Origin: Monosporascus cannonballus
Taxonomy: Eukaryota > Ascomycota > Sordariomycetes > Xylariales
DNA: 64,000 nucleotides
Reading direction: 5' to 3'
Assembly (NCBI GenBank): GCA_004154925.1
Contig: QJNS01000168.1
Location: 62,001-126,000, forward strand
The notes beneath the pieces were generated by a model. It worked only from the letters and a program-made list of their open reading frames with translations. It was not told the origin of the DNA and did no database searches. The position numbers and the translations under genes are program-made. Of this stretch, positions 25,005-35,359 are shown piece by piece. Positions within the stretch are counted from its first letter, which is position 1, and every line of letters starts with the position of its first letter.

Positions 25005-25546
25005 TGTCTTTTTTTTTATTATCTTCCGAGAATTACACCTAAATTTGATGCTAACTATTTAAATTCAAACATAGATACGATTTCAGGTAAACGTCAATGT
25101 AGTACTCTTAATAATGGAGTGAGAGCTTTGTCGCCTTCCTAGCCTACTAAGTGTAGCTTTAGCTTGCGCAGCAGAGAATTAGGTATAAGTAAGCTTATAT
25201 CTAAAATATTTTATTCTATTACGAGCTCGCGCCGTAATAATTACCATTACTTTGTTTCCTCCGAAGGAAGGCTTATGCTCCGTATTAGAATTTTAATAAG
25301 TATTAGTATAACTTATTATAAATTATAATATTTACTTATTTAGGCGCAAGCTCTTAATATTATTTAATAATTTTTTTTTTGAAAGTATATCGAGAGGAAA
25401 AAAATTTGAGGTTTGATTTGATTATATGTTTCCTTACACGCAGGGATGTTTAGGAGGTAATAGCAAAAATTTATTAGTGATATACACTAAAAGTGTGTAT
25501 AATAAATTTATTATATATAGTTCATTATTATTATATTTAATAAAAA

Positions 25547-25622
25547 ATATTACAACGTAGATGGTCTACATTTAAATTTCAACTTTTAATTTAAAGTTAG
25601 AGTTCAATTCTCTTGTAATATT
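25547..25622 (+). tRNA. tRNA-like fold, identity uncertain
   Basis: Acceptor ATATTAC (25547-25553) pairs with GTAATAT (25615-25621). D-arm-like GTAGA-TGG-TCTAC and a T arm AGAG-TTCAATT-CTCT are present. The anticodon arm is irregular (TTTAAATT/AATTTAAA around a 9-nt loop containing TCAAC), so no reliable anticodon can be read. It is either a degenerate tRNA or a tRNA-like processing element. Confidence 0.4.
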
Positions 25623-25825
25623 ATATTAAAATAAGTAATCTGTCTAATCCCTAGCTTTAGCTTGCGCAGCAAGGGATACGGCTAATCTAACAGATGGATT
25701 ATTTTACATAAGTTAATGTTCTTTATTATCTTCTATAGGCACGCACCTTGGTTGTTATATTAGTGTTTATACTATCCAAGGCGGTATTGTTAAAGGCATA
25801 TATAGTGTTAGCATATTCTCTTTCT

Positions 25826-25877
25826 ACCTTGTTTTTTATATAGTTTTGATATATTCCTTATAATATAAACTTATTAA
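25826..25877 (+). pseudogene. nad1: Third copy of the nad1 3' tail (remnant)
   Basis: ACCTTGTTTTTTATATAG then TTTTGATATATTCC matches the nad1 tail ([15 protein letters not shown]) at 21854 and 23336 with a few changes and a small deletion. It has no coding context. With the nad4 leader copy downstream, it shows that a nad1-3'/nad4-5' junction segment was duplicated. Confidence 0.75.
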
Positions 25878-26061
25878 ACCTTATAAGATCTTATGACGGC
25901 TAACTTCATAATAAAAATGAAGGTTTGTACCTTAAATGAATTTTGGTAACCCTAGCTTGCGCAGGCCTTTAAGATTATATAGGTAATTGAAAATAAGTAA
26001 AACTTTCACCACCTTCATTAGGTAAAATTGTGTGGAGGATGAGTTTTACTTATGGTAATCT

Positions 26062-26129
26062 TGTAATTGTTTACTTAAGATGTAATTTTAGTTTAATTAT
26101 ATGGGAAGTTTTTTTTTTATAATAATAAA
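26062..26129 (+). repeat. Copy of nad4 leader in front of a HEG
   Basis: Matches 23453-23522 (TGTAATTGTTTACTTA... ATGGGAAGTTTT), followed by a T run and ATG-TTA, the same first two codons as nad4. Confidence 0.75.
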
Positions 26130-27086
26130 ATGTTAATGAATTCTAGATTTTATTCACAATCAACTCTTAATAGAGTTGATAGTAAATTAAGCCCCTGATT
26201 TGTTTCAGGGTTTACAGATGGTGAAGGTTGTTTTGCTCTTCGTGTATTTAAAAATAAATCTTGTAAGGAAAATTCAGATAGATTTTATGCTAGTCTTTTT
26301 TTTAAATTAGGTATTCATGTGAAAGATAGAGCTTTATTAGAAAAGATTCAAGAATTTTTTAAAGGCATAGGTAATATTACTACGGATAAAAAATCTATGC
26401 TTACATATCAAGTGACAAATATTAAGGATTTAGCTTTAATAATTAATCATTTTGAAGAATATCCATTATTATCATATAAAGCTGTAGATTTCAACCTATT
26501 TAAACAAGCCTTTTGTTTAATCCAAGCGAAGGAGCATTTAAATATGGAAGGGTTAACCAAACTTTTATCGTTAAAATCTTCATTAAATAAGGGTCTGGCC
26601 GATGAATTCCGGGAACTTTTCCCGGATATAGAGCCAGCTAAATTAACGTTTACATCTAATACAGCGAATTTAATAAATCCTCAATGATTAGCAGGATTTT
26701 TTAGCGCTGAAGGTTGTTGATATATTGATGCATATAAATCAGCTTCTTCATCTTTAGGGTATAAAGTAGTATTAAGGTTTAAGCTTGGTCTATTAAATCG
26801 TGATCAAGCTATATTGGAAAATATTATTTCATATTTAGGTTGCGGTACGTTATCTTTTACAAAAAAGACAGGTGCTTGTTATGTTACTATTTCAACTTTA
26901 GATGCACATTTAAATAAAATTATACCTTTATTTGATAAAAACCTGATTGAAGGTGTAAAGGCTTTAGATTATCAAGATTGACGTAAAGCAGCTAATATTA
27001 TAAAAATAGGGGGTCATTTAACTGAGGAAGGATTAAAAGAAATTCAAGCATTAAAAGCAGGTATGAATAAAGGAAGAATTCTTTAA
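26130..27086 (+). CDS. Free-standing LAGLIDADG homing endonuclease between nad4 copies
   Basis: About 318 residues. The N-terminus MLMNSRFYSQSTL is of the RFYS type. Motif 1 is VSGFTDGEGCF (about 26201) and motif 2 LAGFFSAEGCW (about 26691). TGA Trp codons (26197, 26687, 26719 and 26980) are read through. Stop TAA 27084-27086. It uses a duplicated nad4 leader and start region. It lies directly upstream of the displaced native nad4 3' half, so it probably caused the rearrangement. Confidence 0.88.
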
Positions 27087-27355
27087 GGGTGTGCTTAGCA
27101 AGCTATCAAGCTACTACCACTCTTTTTAATCAGTTAAATTAACACTTGGTTTAATCAGTTAATAATGAAAGGAAAGGTGAGCTTCGCCTAGGTAGTTCGA
27201 GCTGCCCTAAGGCAATTGAAGTCTGATGTGCTGAAGTTTAATGTATAAAGTCGGGCACTATTTTCCATAATACGGCTTAGAGTAGAATTAATTCGAGGGT
27301 AGGTGGCGGGTATCTTATAAATTAATAACGATGAGATTAGTAGTAGAAGTAATTA
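27087..27355 (+). other. Spacer
   Basis: No gene, tRNA or clear repeat seen, apart from mixed-composition sequence around 27180-27260 that may be a decayed insert. Confidence 0.5.
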
Positions 27356-27434
27356 CCTCCTTTATTTCTATTAATAGGTTTATTTGGATCTAGTAATAAA
27401 GTAAGAGCTAGTTTTTATTTATTTTTATATACAT
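27356..27434 (+). pseudogene. nad4: Displaced nad4 segment, 5' exon piece
   Basis: Reads PPLFLLIGLFGSSNKVRASF then YLFLYT, and ends T 27434 before a group I intron. It starts exactly at the Pro-Pro corresponding to about 23953 in the complete gene. It is AT-rich and has no start codon, so it is the stranded native continuation. Confidence 0.88.
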
Positions 27435-29074
27435 TGTTTGGAGGGAAGGACCCTTTTCAGTGTAAAAGAACCAAACTGCGGGGAAACCCTAAAGCTCTAG
27501 TAACCAAGGTAGTAAAGGAAACTTTATTACTGGCCTGATTAATGCCTCAGGGTAAGGTAACATCACTAGTTTTCAAGACGACGTCTTGAAAACCCACATC
27601 TAGTGGGAGATGAAGGAAACTAAAATGGGTGATCGCGCATCTAAATCAGATTTTCTCATTGAAATCTGTAAAAGATCAACGAGTAGATGGTTCTTCAGAT
27701 TCTAGGAATTTAGTTTCTGTAAGGTGTACTCTAGTCGCTGGGAAACCAGTTTTTGGGAGAAAAATTCATTTTCATCCTGATAACCGCAAAGTTGTAATGG
27801 GGCTTTTAGGACAAAGAGCTTTTATACATTCAACTAGACCTACACAAAAAAACCTCATTTTGAATGAGCAAGTAAATAACACCTCTACCTTAGTAAAACC
27901 TATGGAGTTAACTAAAAAAAAGTTAGATCCTTGGTTTATTACAGGGTTTACAGATGCAGAGGGATGTTTTATGGTGGGATTATTCGCAAGTAGTAATTAT
28001 AGAACGGGTTATCAAGTTCAAGCTATATTCAAAATTAGTTTAGATAATAAAGATTATGATTTAATATGTCAGATTAAAGATTATTTTGGTGTAGGAAGTA
28101 TTACAAAACATGGGAGCTCTTCCTTACAATATACGGTTAAATCTTTGAAAAATTTAAGTGTAATTATATCTCATTTTGATAAGTATCCACTTATTAGCCA
28201 AAAATGGGCTGATTACGAACTTTTCAAATTAGCGGTTTCATTGCTTAAAAACAAAGAACATTTAACTAAAGAAGGGTTTAATAAGATTATTAGTATCAAA
28301 GCTTCTATGAATTTAGGTTTATCTGATGAATTAAAGCTAGCTTTTCCTGATATTCATCCGGCTTCTAGACCTTTACTTTTAGATAGAGGTGTTATAGATC
28401 CAAATTGATTAGCAGGTTTTACTAATGGTGAAGGATGTTTCTTTATTTCTATACTTAAATCTTCTACTTGTAAAATAGGTAAAGCTGTAATATTAAAATT
28501 TCAAATAGCTCAACATAGTAGAGATACTGAGCTTATGAAAATCTTAATAACTACTCTAGGATGTGGTAGAATTGAACTTAACTTAGCCAGATCAGTTGTG
28601 TATTTTTTAGTTACAAGGTATCAGGATATTACTGACAAAGTAATACCATTTTTTGACAAATATCCTATTAAAGGTGCGAAAGTTTCAGATTATTATAAAT
28701 TCAAAAAAGCGGCTACTCTAATGAGTAAGAAAGCTCACTTAACAGAACAAGGATTATCTGAAATTCAATATATAAAGTCAAATATGAATTTTATCCGAAG
28801 GAGCAGTCCAAGAGACAAAAGTTCTGTTTAACGCATATTCGCCCTTTTTAGGTATATTATATTAATTATAATACTAAATAAAAAAAAATTACGCTAGGGT
28901 ATAATAACACAACTGATCATTACTACTAGCGATTGTGTATTGCGCTATGTCACATGAATTAACAAGGATGGATTTCACCGGTTAGTCCGGTGTGAATTAA
29001 AAGTAACTCAAAATTAAAGATAACACAATAGTCCGTCCTAAATTATTAACATAACAAGGACAAAATTGTGTACG
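27435..29074 (+). other. nad4: Group I intron in displaced nad4 copy
   Basis: Core of the type seen in the atp6 intron and at 42611 in rns: AACTGCGGGGAAACCCTAA (about 27473), GCCTCAGGGTAAGGTAAC (about 27544), AATGGGTGATCGCGCATCT (about 27624) and ACGAGTAGATGGTTC (about 27678). It rejoins ...TACAT|TGTTTGGATCC in the nad4 frame. The complete nad4 lacks an intron here. Confidence 0.85.
27629..28831 (+). CDS. LAGLIDADG homing endonuclease in displaced nad4 intron
   Basis: About 400 residues. ATG 27629 lies within the ribozyme core, so the first about 40 codons overlap catalytic RNA. Motif 1 is ITGFTDAEGCF (about 27939), motif 2 LAGFTNGEGCF (about 28408, with Asn for the usual Asp). One TGA Trp at 28406. 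The N-terminus includes RAFIHSTRPT. Although the host copy is a fragment, the ORF is intact, so intron and enzyme may still be mobile or recently were. Confidence 0.86.
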
Positions 29075-30027
29075 TGTTTGGATCCTTATTTTTATTATTA
29101 TCAATTCTAACAATGTCTTCTATAATGGGAACTACTGATTTTGACGCTTTATTTAAAACTAATTTTGATTATAGTACACAAGTATTCTTATTTTGTGGTA
29201 TATTTATAGCATTTGCAGTTAAAACTCCAACTATTTTTTTAAATAATTGATTATTAAAAGCTCATGTAGAATCTCCTTTAGGTGGAAGTATAGTATTGGC
29301 AGGTATTGTTTTAAAATTAAGTTTATATGGTATATTTAGGTTAATTTTACCTATATTACCTAAAGCATCTTTAGACTATACATTTATAGTATTTGTAATA
29401 GGTGTAATTACAATAATATATGCTAGTTTTAGCACATTAAGAACTACAGATGTTAAAGAATTAATAGCTTATAGTTCAGTATCTCATGCTGCTGTTTATT
29501 TAATAGGAGTATTTAGTAATACAATTCAAGGAATAGAAGGAGGAATTATTCTAGGTTTAGCTCATGGATTTGTTTCTAGTGGTTTATTTATATGTGCAGG
29601 TGGTGTTTTATACGATAGATCTGGAACTAGATTAATACATTATTATAAAGGTATAACTCAAATGATGCCTTTATTTTCTATATTATTTTTTATTTTATGT
29701 TTAGGAAATTGTGGAGCTCCTTTAACTTTAAATTTTGTAGGAGAATTTATGTCGTTATACGGAGTTTTCGAGAGACTACCGCTTTTAGGTGTATTTGCTA
29801 GTTCTTCAATTGTTTTCTCTGCTGCCTATACAATTTATATGTTTAATAGAATAGCTTTTGGGGGATCATTTACTAAGTTCTTTGAAGAAAATATAAGTGA
29901 TCTTACAAAAAGAGAATTCTTTTTACTATTTATATTAGTTTTATTCACAGTAGTATTTGGTGTATACCCATCTCTTATTCTAGATGGATTACATTATTCA
30001 GTATCTAGCTTAGTATATTCTTTATAA
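29075..30027 (+). pseudogene. nad4: Displaced nad4 segment, long 3' exon
   Basis: Reads LFGSLFLLLSILTMSSIMGT, KTPTIFLNNWLLKAHVESPL, then ...GLAHGFVSSGLFICAGG... to SSLVYSL, TAA 30025-30027; no internal stop (TGA 29248 = Trp). It is an uninterrupted second nad4 C-terminal half, diverged from 24030-25004 and richer in A/T. With no promoter-proximal exon it should be silent, unless it is joined to the nad4 5' part in trans. Confidence 0.9.
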
Positions 30028-30214
30028 TTTATAATTTTTTCTTAGTAGCCTACAATCTATTATTTTTACACTAGGGTTGAAAATAGCGGTTAATATAGCA
30101 AAGGTAAAAAAAAAGTTAATATATATATATAAATCTTATCTTTAATTATAGTTCTTTTGTATCACAAGGACCCGTTACTAAAAAAGAGTTTAAATAAAAT
30201 TCTTGATGATGAAC

Positions 30215-31062
30215 TGTTTCTCTAATGCAGAATTTACTTTCTATTACAGTTATTAAATCTGCTACAATTAAACTCGGATAACCAGTAATACTTAAATTTG
30301 TAATCAAATTATATAAAAAGGATTTAAAATTAGAAAGAATTATAAGATTTTTTCCATAAGGTAATATATATTTGTCTGGTAATAATGCTAGTTATGAAGT
30401 TAAAAAATTAGAGGACCTTAACAATGTAATAATACCTCATTTTTTTTTTAATATCCTTTAATAACTGAGAAATTAGCTGATTTTATTTTATTTCAGCAAA
30501 CTGCTAAAATATTAAATAGAAATATAACTATTAATGAGTTATATGATATTTTAAATATAAAAGCTTCTATGAGTAGAGGAGTATCTGATAATTTAGTATT
30601 ACATTTCCAAATATTTGTGGTATAAAAGATCAATTATTACTTCTAAAGAATACAAGTCCATATTGAGTTGTTGGTTTTACGGCGCAAGCTCTGGTATAAT
30701 AAAAAATTAGAAAAAAGTACTGCATATAAAACAGGTTTTCTACTAGACTTTGATTTCAGTAAACGAACATGTAGAGATGGTTTACTCTTGGAATATTTAA
30801 TAAAATGTGGAGTAAAATCTCGAGATAGTAATGGCTGCTGCAGCTTAGTAGATTATTTTGTTGTTAGTAAATTTGAAGACATTTATAATATCATAGTACC
30901 ATTTTTTTATAAATATCTTTTACGGCGCAAGCTCGTTCTAAATTACTTAATTATCTATATTTTAAAATTGTAGCTTCCATGATGAAAAAACCTTTAATTA
31001 AAGAAGGATATATTGAAATTAAGAATATTAAGTCTAGAATGAATAAAGAAATAATTTCAAGA
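30215..31062 (+). pseudogene. Decayed LAGLIDADG endonuclease
   Basis: Fragments in shifting frames resemble the family: LERIIRFFP, GNASYEVKKLEDLNNVIIPH-like (about 30390-30440), NIKASMSRGVSDNL (about 30555), SPYWVVGFT (about 30657) and KEGYIEIKNIKSRMNK (about 31010). It carries GGCGCAAGCTC inserts at about 30680 and 30923 that break the frame. Many stops; non-functional. Confidence 0.75.
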
Positions 31063-31085
31063 TTTTTCTTAATAAAATTAGCCCT

Positions 31086-31157
31086 GGGGGTGCTTACTTC
31101 GTAGCGCACATAAATGAGCGCTCATAAATGAGCGCTCATAAATGAGCGCTTCGCAGG
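31086..31157 (+). repeat. GC-rich repeat with inverted partner at 51187
   Basis: 35 nt at 31087-31121 (GGGGTGCTTACTTCGTAGC...) are the exact reverse complement of 51187-51221. They are followed by three tandem CATAAATGAGCGCT-type units. Confidence 0.9.
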
Positions 31158-31384
31158 AATAAGTTAAATTAAAGTAGATATATACTATGTGTTATTTTAA
31201 AATATTAGTATTTGAATGATTACCCTAAATTTAATATATAAATATAATTTATTTATTAAAAGTTAATACAACTTTAAGTAAAGCAACTATAAAAATTTAA
31301 ATCTTTTCAATAGAAATTTTTCCGTTTCATAAGAAACGCTAATACTTATCATCATAGTATTAAATAATGTATTTATTAATAAAT

Positions 31385-31537
31385 ATGCCTCAATTAACAC
31401 CTTTTTATTTTGTAAATGAAGTAACTTTTGCTTTTGTAATTATAATAATTACAATTTATATGTTATCTAAATATATATTACCTAGATTTGTTCGTTTATT
31501 TTTAGCTCGTACTTTTATATCTAAATTATTTAATTAA
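31385..31537 (+). CDS. atp8: atp8 (ATP synthase F0 subunit 8)
   Basis: A 50-residue membrane protein, the normal size for fungal Atp8. The N-terminus MPQLTPFYFVNEVTFAF is diagnostic, followed by one transmembrane helix and a short basic C-terminus (RFVRLFLARTFISKLFN). The start ATG gives the conserved MPQL. It lies 195 nt before atp6, the usual neighbour, suggesting co-transcription. Subunit of the stator of complex V. Confidence 0.95.
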   Translation: MPQLTPFYFVNEVTFAFVIIIITIYMLSKYILPRFVRLFLARTFISKLFN

Positions 31538-31732
31538 TATTCCTGTGCAATCAATAGATTTCTAGAATATTATATTAAATTTAATTTATCAAGATTTATA
31601 TTTCAATGAAAAAATTTTATTTAAAGTGTATAAATATATATTTAAATTTAGTTATTATAATTATAATAATTACTTTATATGTTTAAATTTTATACTTTTT
31701 TATTAATTATTGAATAGTTATGATAATTTACA

Positions 31733-32319
31733 ATGGAAAAATTCACAAACTTTTTTAATTTAAACCGAGAAATAATTAGTCCTTTAAATCAATTTGAAAT
31801 TAGAGATTTATTAAGTTTGGATGCACCTATATTAGGAAATATACATTTATCAATAACTAATATAGGATTATACCTAATGATAGGAGCGTTTTTTATACTA
31901 GCTCTTAATCTTTTAAGTACAAATTACAATAAATTAGTAGGTAATAATTGATCAATAAGTCAAGAAAGTCTTTTTGCAACTATTCTTAACATTGTTACAA
32001 ATCAAATAAACCCAAAAAATGGGCAAGTATTCTTCCCGTTTATTTATGCTTTATTTGTATTTATTTTAATGAATAATCTTATAGGGTTAATACCTTATAG
32101 TTTTGCTGCGACAAGTCATTTTGCTTTGACTTTTTCATTAAGTTTTACTATAGTTTTAGGAGCGACAATCTTAGGTTTCTCACAACATGGACTTAAATTC
32201 TTTTCTCTTTTAGTTCCCGCAGGTTGTCCTTTAGCTTTATTACCTTTATTAGTTTTAATAGAATTTATAAGTTATCTGGCTAGATGTATATCTCTTGGTT
32301 TAAGATTAGGAGCTAACAT
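31733..32319 (+). CDS. atp6: atp6 exon 1 (ATP synthase F0 subunit a)
   Basis: Proton-channel subunit a of complex V. Conserved segments: SPLNQFEIRDL, NNLIGLIPYSFAATSHFALT, LVPAGCPLALLPLLVLIEFI, and SYLARCISLGLRLGAN, which holds the essential Arg of the proton half-channels. It ends AAC-AT with the codon completed at 35360. TGA is Trp at 31949. The N-terminal extension before mature Atp6 is typical for fungi, where it is cleaved. Confidence 0.95.
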
Positions 32320-33055
32320 AAAAAAGTGAGAGTAGGTACCTCACTCTTATTGTGTAAAAGAGCCAAACTCCGGGGAAGCCCTAAGAGCTCTAATAACTAA
32401 AGATAAGAGGGAAACTTCTTATCCGGCCTGATTAATGCCTCAGGGTATAGTAATATCATTAGAGATTCTAGCAATAGGAATGGGTGATCGCGGATCTAAG
32501 TCAGTATTATGTGGGCGCAAGCTCTGTAATGCTGTAAAAGAGCAACGAGTAGACGGTTCTTCAGATTCTAGGGTTTTAGTTTCTGTAAGGTGTACTCTAG
32601 TCGCCGGGAAAGCCGGTTCTTGGAAGAAACTAAATAATTCAAGATTAAAGATATCACAATAGCCTATCCTTAATTTATAGTGTGATGATTTCTCCTTCTT
32701 GTTTTTTATTCCTCTATCAACTCGAGAGTGGAATAAGAAGAGGGAATCAAAAAGGAAAATAGGTAAATAATTAGGCATTGCCGTGTATATGGACTTATAT
32801 ATTATTTCTGTTATTCCATAATTTGTAAAGTTTATATTGTAACACCTTTAAAGAAAGGATAAAGTACATAAACACCTTTAAATAAGGGGATAAAGTTTAT
32901 AGGTATACCTTTAAAGAAAGGATAAAGTTGTGAACGACTTATACTATCTATTGTTAAAATTTCTATTAATGGATCTGTCATATCTTATGGTTTTAACTTA
33001 AACAACGTCAGATCGTGTGGCTTATTTTATCAATATAGAGCTTGCACCTTCTCTA

Positions 33056-33280
33056 GTTTCAGACAAATAGCTGTTAGGGCGTATTCAACTTCAAGAGGTG
33101 AGGGTTCTTCTACAGACTCTGCCGGTTTAGTAGTTTTCTCTGATGCTGACAAAGACAAATTAAATATCCTTAAATATGTTAAGGGTAAAACCGGAATTTA
33201 TATGTGTAGGGGAGGGAAGCTCCTAATTAATTGTATGGTAAATTATGTTGGAAGTTGCACAGGGCTCATCTCTTATTAGT
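33056..33280 (+). pseudogene. Severed N-terminal part of GIY-YIG endonuclease
   Basis: Reads RQIAVRAYSTSRGEGSS, then DADKDKLNILKYVKGKTGIYM and, after a GC-rich insert (TGTAGGGGAGGGAAGCTCC, about 33205), a decayed ...VNYVGSC ending in a stop. It is the start of the gene whose remainder begins at about 34470, where TGTAGGCGGAGCCTCC precedes NGKKYVGSS. A LAGLIDADG gene lies between. Confidence 0.75.
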
Positions 33281-33355
33281 AGAATAATAACAGGTATAAT
33301 TAGTAGAATAATAACAAGTATAGTAAAAGTTCGTATACAACTAGGATAGGGTATT

Positions 33356-34459
33356 GTGTTTCGAAAAGAACCAGGACCTAATTCATATTCCTTCTCAAAT
33401 AAAAGGTATACTTTAAAGTATAACGTAATTCACCTTAGAAATTACTCAAAGGTTACGAATGATCTACCTATGAAAAGCAGCGTTACGCCTGTTGTAGAAG
33501 ATCATGACACTTTTTTAAACAAATCTCTTATATTAAAGGATACTAGTTTTTTATTGAATAAACTTAATCCTCATTTTGTAACAGGGTTCACGGATGGTGA
33601 GGGCTCATTCATAATTAGTGTTACCAAAGACTCAGAGTATCCTCTAGGTTTTCGCGTTAAAGCTATTTTTAGGATTAATCTACATAAGGAAGACTTAGAA
33701 CTTTTGAAGCTTATTCAATCTTATTTTGATGGAGCAGGAAATATAGGAGAAGATCATAAAGGTATTTGTAGTTATACCTTTTATTCTTTAGACGAAATTT
33801 GTAATATACTTATCCCACATTTTGATAAATATCCTTTGATTAGTCAGAAGCTTGCTGATTACCTATTATTTAGGAAGGCAGTTATGCTTATGAAAAATAA
33901 GTCACATTTAACAGAGGAAGGCCTTAAAGCTATTATTGATATTAAGGCCTTGTTGAATAAGGGGCTTAATGAAGAATTAAAGGCTACCTTTCCTAAAAAT
34001 ATACCAGTTGAAAGGCCTGTAGTAGTAAACCAAGTTATTACAGATCCTCAATGGTTAGCCGGATTTATATCGGCTGAAGGTAATTTCTTTTTAAATGTTT
34101 TTAAAGCTAAGACTAAAATGGGTTCGGGTGTTAAATTAGTATTTCGGATAACTCAGCATATAAGAGATGAATTACTTATAAGAAGTTTTATTCAGTATTT
34201 TGGTTGTGGAAAGGTTTATAAAAAAACTGGAAAGGATGCTGTTGATTTTATGGTAACAGGATTTTCAGATATTACTAATAAAGTTCTTCCCTTCCTTTGC
34301 GAATATCCTGTCTTAGGTAAAAAATCTGAAGATTTCAAAGATTTCTGTGTTATCGCCGAGCTGATGAAAGATAAGAAACATTTGACGTCAGAAGGTTTAG
34401 AGCAAATTTTAAGTATTAAAGCCGGAATGAATACTGGGCGGCAATTCCCTTCTAATTAA
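33356..34459 (+). CDS. LAGLIDADG homing endonuclease nested in atp6 intron
   Basis: 367 residues with no TGA codons and well-kept motifs VTGFTDGEGSF (about 33578) and LAGFISAEGNF (about 34055). Start GTG 33356 follows an in-frame TAG; an internal ATG is also possible. The N-terminus contains LRNYSKV. It sits between the two halves of a GIY-YIG gene. Its ends are marked by similar GC-rich TGTAGG...CTCC sequences at 33205 and 34461. Confidence 0.88.
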   Translation: MFRKEPGPNSYSFSNKRYTLKYNVIHLRNYSKVTNDLPMKSSVTPVVEDHDTFLNKSLILKDTSFLLNKLNPHFVTGFTDGEGSFIISVTKDSEYPLGFRVKAIFRINLHKEDLELLKLIQSYFDGAGNIGEDHKGICSYTFYSLDEICNILIPHFDKYPLISQKLADYLLFRKAVMLMKNKSHLTEEGLKAIIDIKALLNKGLNEELKATFPKNIPVERPVVVNQVITDPQWLAGFISAEGNFFLNVFKAKTKMGSGVKLVFRITQHIRDELLIRSFIQYFGCGKVYKKTGKDAVDFMVTGFSDITNKVLPFLCEYPVLGKKSEDFKDFCVIAELMKDKKHLTSEGLEQILSIKAGMNTGRQFPSN

Positions 34460-34475
34460 TGTGTAGGCGGAGCCT

Positions 34476-35240
34476 CCTAATAAATTGAATGGGAAAAAAT
34501 ATGTAGGTTCTAGTGTGGATTTAAACCGTAGATTATTGGAGTATTACAATATTAATAGACTACTAAACGAAAAAAGTATGCCCATTAATGTTGCATTATT
34601 AAAATACGGTTATCAGAACTTTACCCTTACTATCCTAGAAATCTGCGACAGGGATAGTCTTATGTCTAGAGAAAAACACTTTTTTGAAGTACACTCCCCA
34701 GAGTATAATATATTAAAAACTCCTGGAAGCCCTTCACGAGGATCTGGATGAAAACATTCAGAAGCTGCTATAGAGAATATGCGTAACGCTACTTATAAGA
34801 CATACGAATCTCCGGAAATTTTGGCTAAATTATCTAAAGCTCAACCTAATGGTATCAAAGTTGAGGTAACTGATTTGGAAACAAATACTTCTACTGCTTA
34901 CCACGCCATTAAAGCTGCTGCCCGTGCTTTAGATATTGATAGAAGATATATCGAACATTACATTTACTTGAAACAAGATAAGCCTGTTTTAGGTAGATAT
35001 ACTTTTAAATTAGTAAGCTTAGAAGGCGAAAGTGTAAATTTAGTTAACGTAGGAAAAGTTCAAAAAACTAGTATGAAAGTGGAGGTTACTAATGTTGAAA
35101 CTAAGGAGGTTACAATGTACCCTTCTATTGGTGCAGCAGCTAGAGCATTAGGTTATCGTCAACCTAGTATATCTTTATACTTAAAAGAAAATAGAACTAA
35201 TCCTTTTAAAGGAAAATATTTGTTCAAATTAGTAAACTAG
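34476..35240 (+). CDS. GIY-YIG endonuclease, main part (5' end severed)
   Basis: Begins within the GIY-YIG signature (NGKKYVGSSVDLNRRLLEYY). The KYGYQNFTLTILEICD and SREKHFFE catalytic blocks follow, then a NUMOD3-like SRGSGWKHSEAA and two NUMOD1 repeats (IKVEVTDLETNTSTAYHAIK, MKVEVTNVETKEVTMYPS). TGA at 34749 is Trp; stop TAG 35238-35240. It lacks the GIY strand, which is stranded at about 33195, so it is probably inactive. Confidence 0.82.
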
Positions 35241-35359
35241 GTTACTGTGGTATATATCGCTCCATATGGCTTTACCAGATGGTATAAGAATTGCATTATA
35301 TAAGAATAAAAGTTTACTTATATTTATTATTAATATAATCAGAGGATGAATTTGTTGAG

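Larger units (their letters stand above)
25005..26061 (+). repeat. Spacer downstream of nad4 with GC-rich repeats
   Basis: No protein gene. It contains AGCTTGCGC-type repeats at about 25156, 25662 and 25960, reverse forms (GGCGCAAGCTC) at about 25345, and a palindrome-like AGGAAGGCTTATGCTCCG at about 25264 that recurs at 59480. A tRNA-like fold and a nad1 tail remnant within it are listed separately. Confidence 0.7.
32320..35359 (+). other. atp6: atp6 group I intron with nested HEGs
   Basis: 5' core: AAACTCCGGGGAAGCCCTAA (about 32364), GCCTCAGGGTATAGTAAT (about 32437), ATGGGTGATCGCGGATCT (about 32479), AACGAGTAGACGGTTC (about 32543); of the type also found at 27435 and 42611. A GGCGCAAGCTC insert lies in a loop at 32515. 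Short units (ACACCTTTAA...GGATAAAG) repeat three times at about 32840-32930. A GIY-YIG gene is interrupted by a LAGLIDADG gene. Last base G 35359. Confidence 0.88.
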
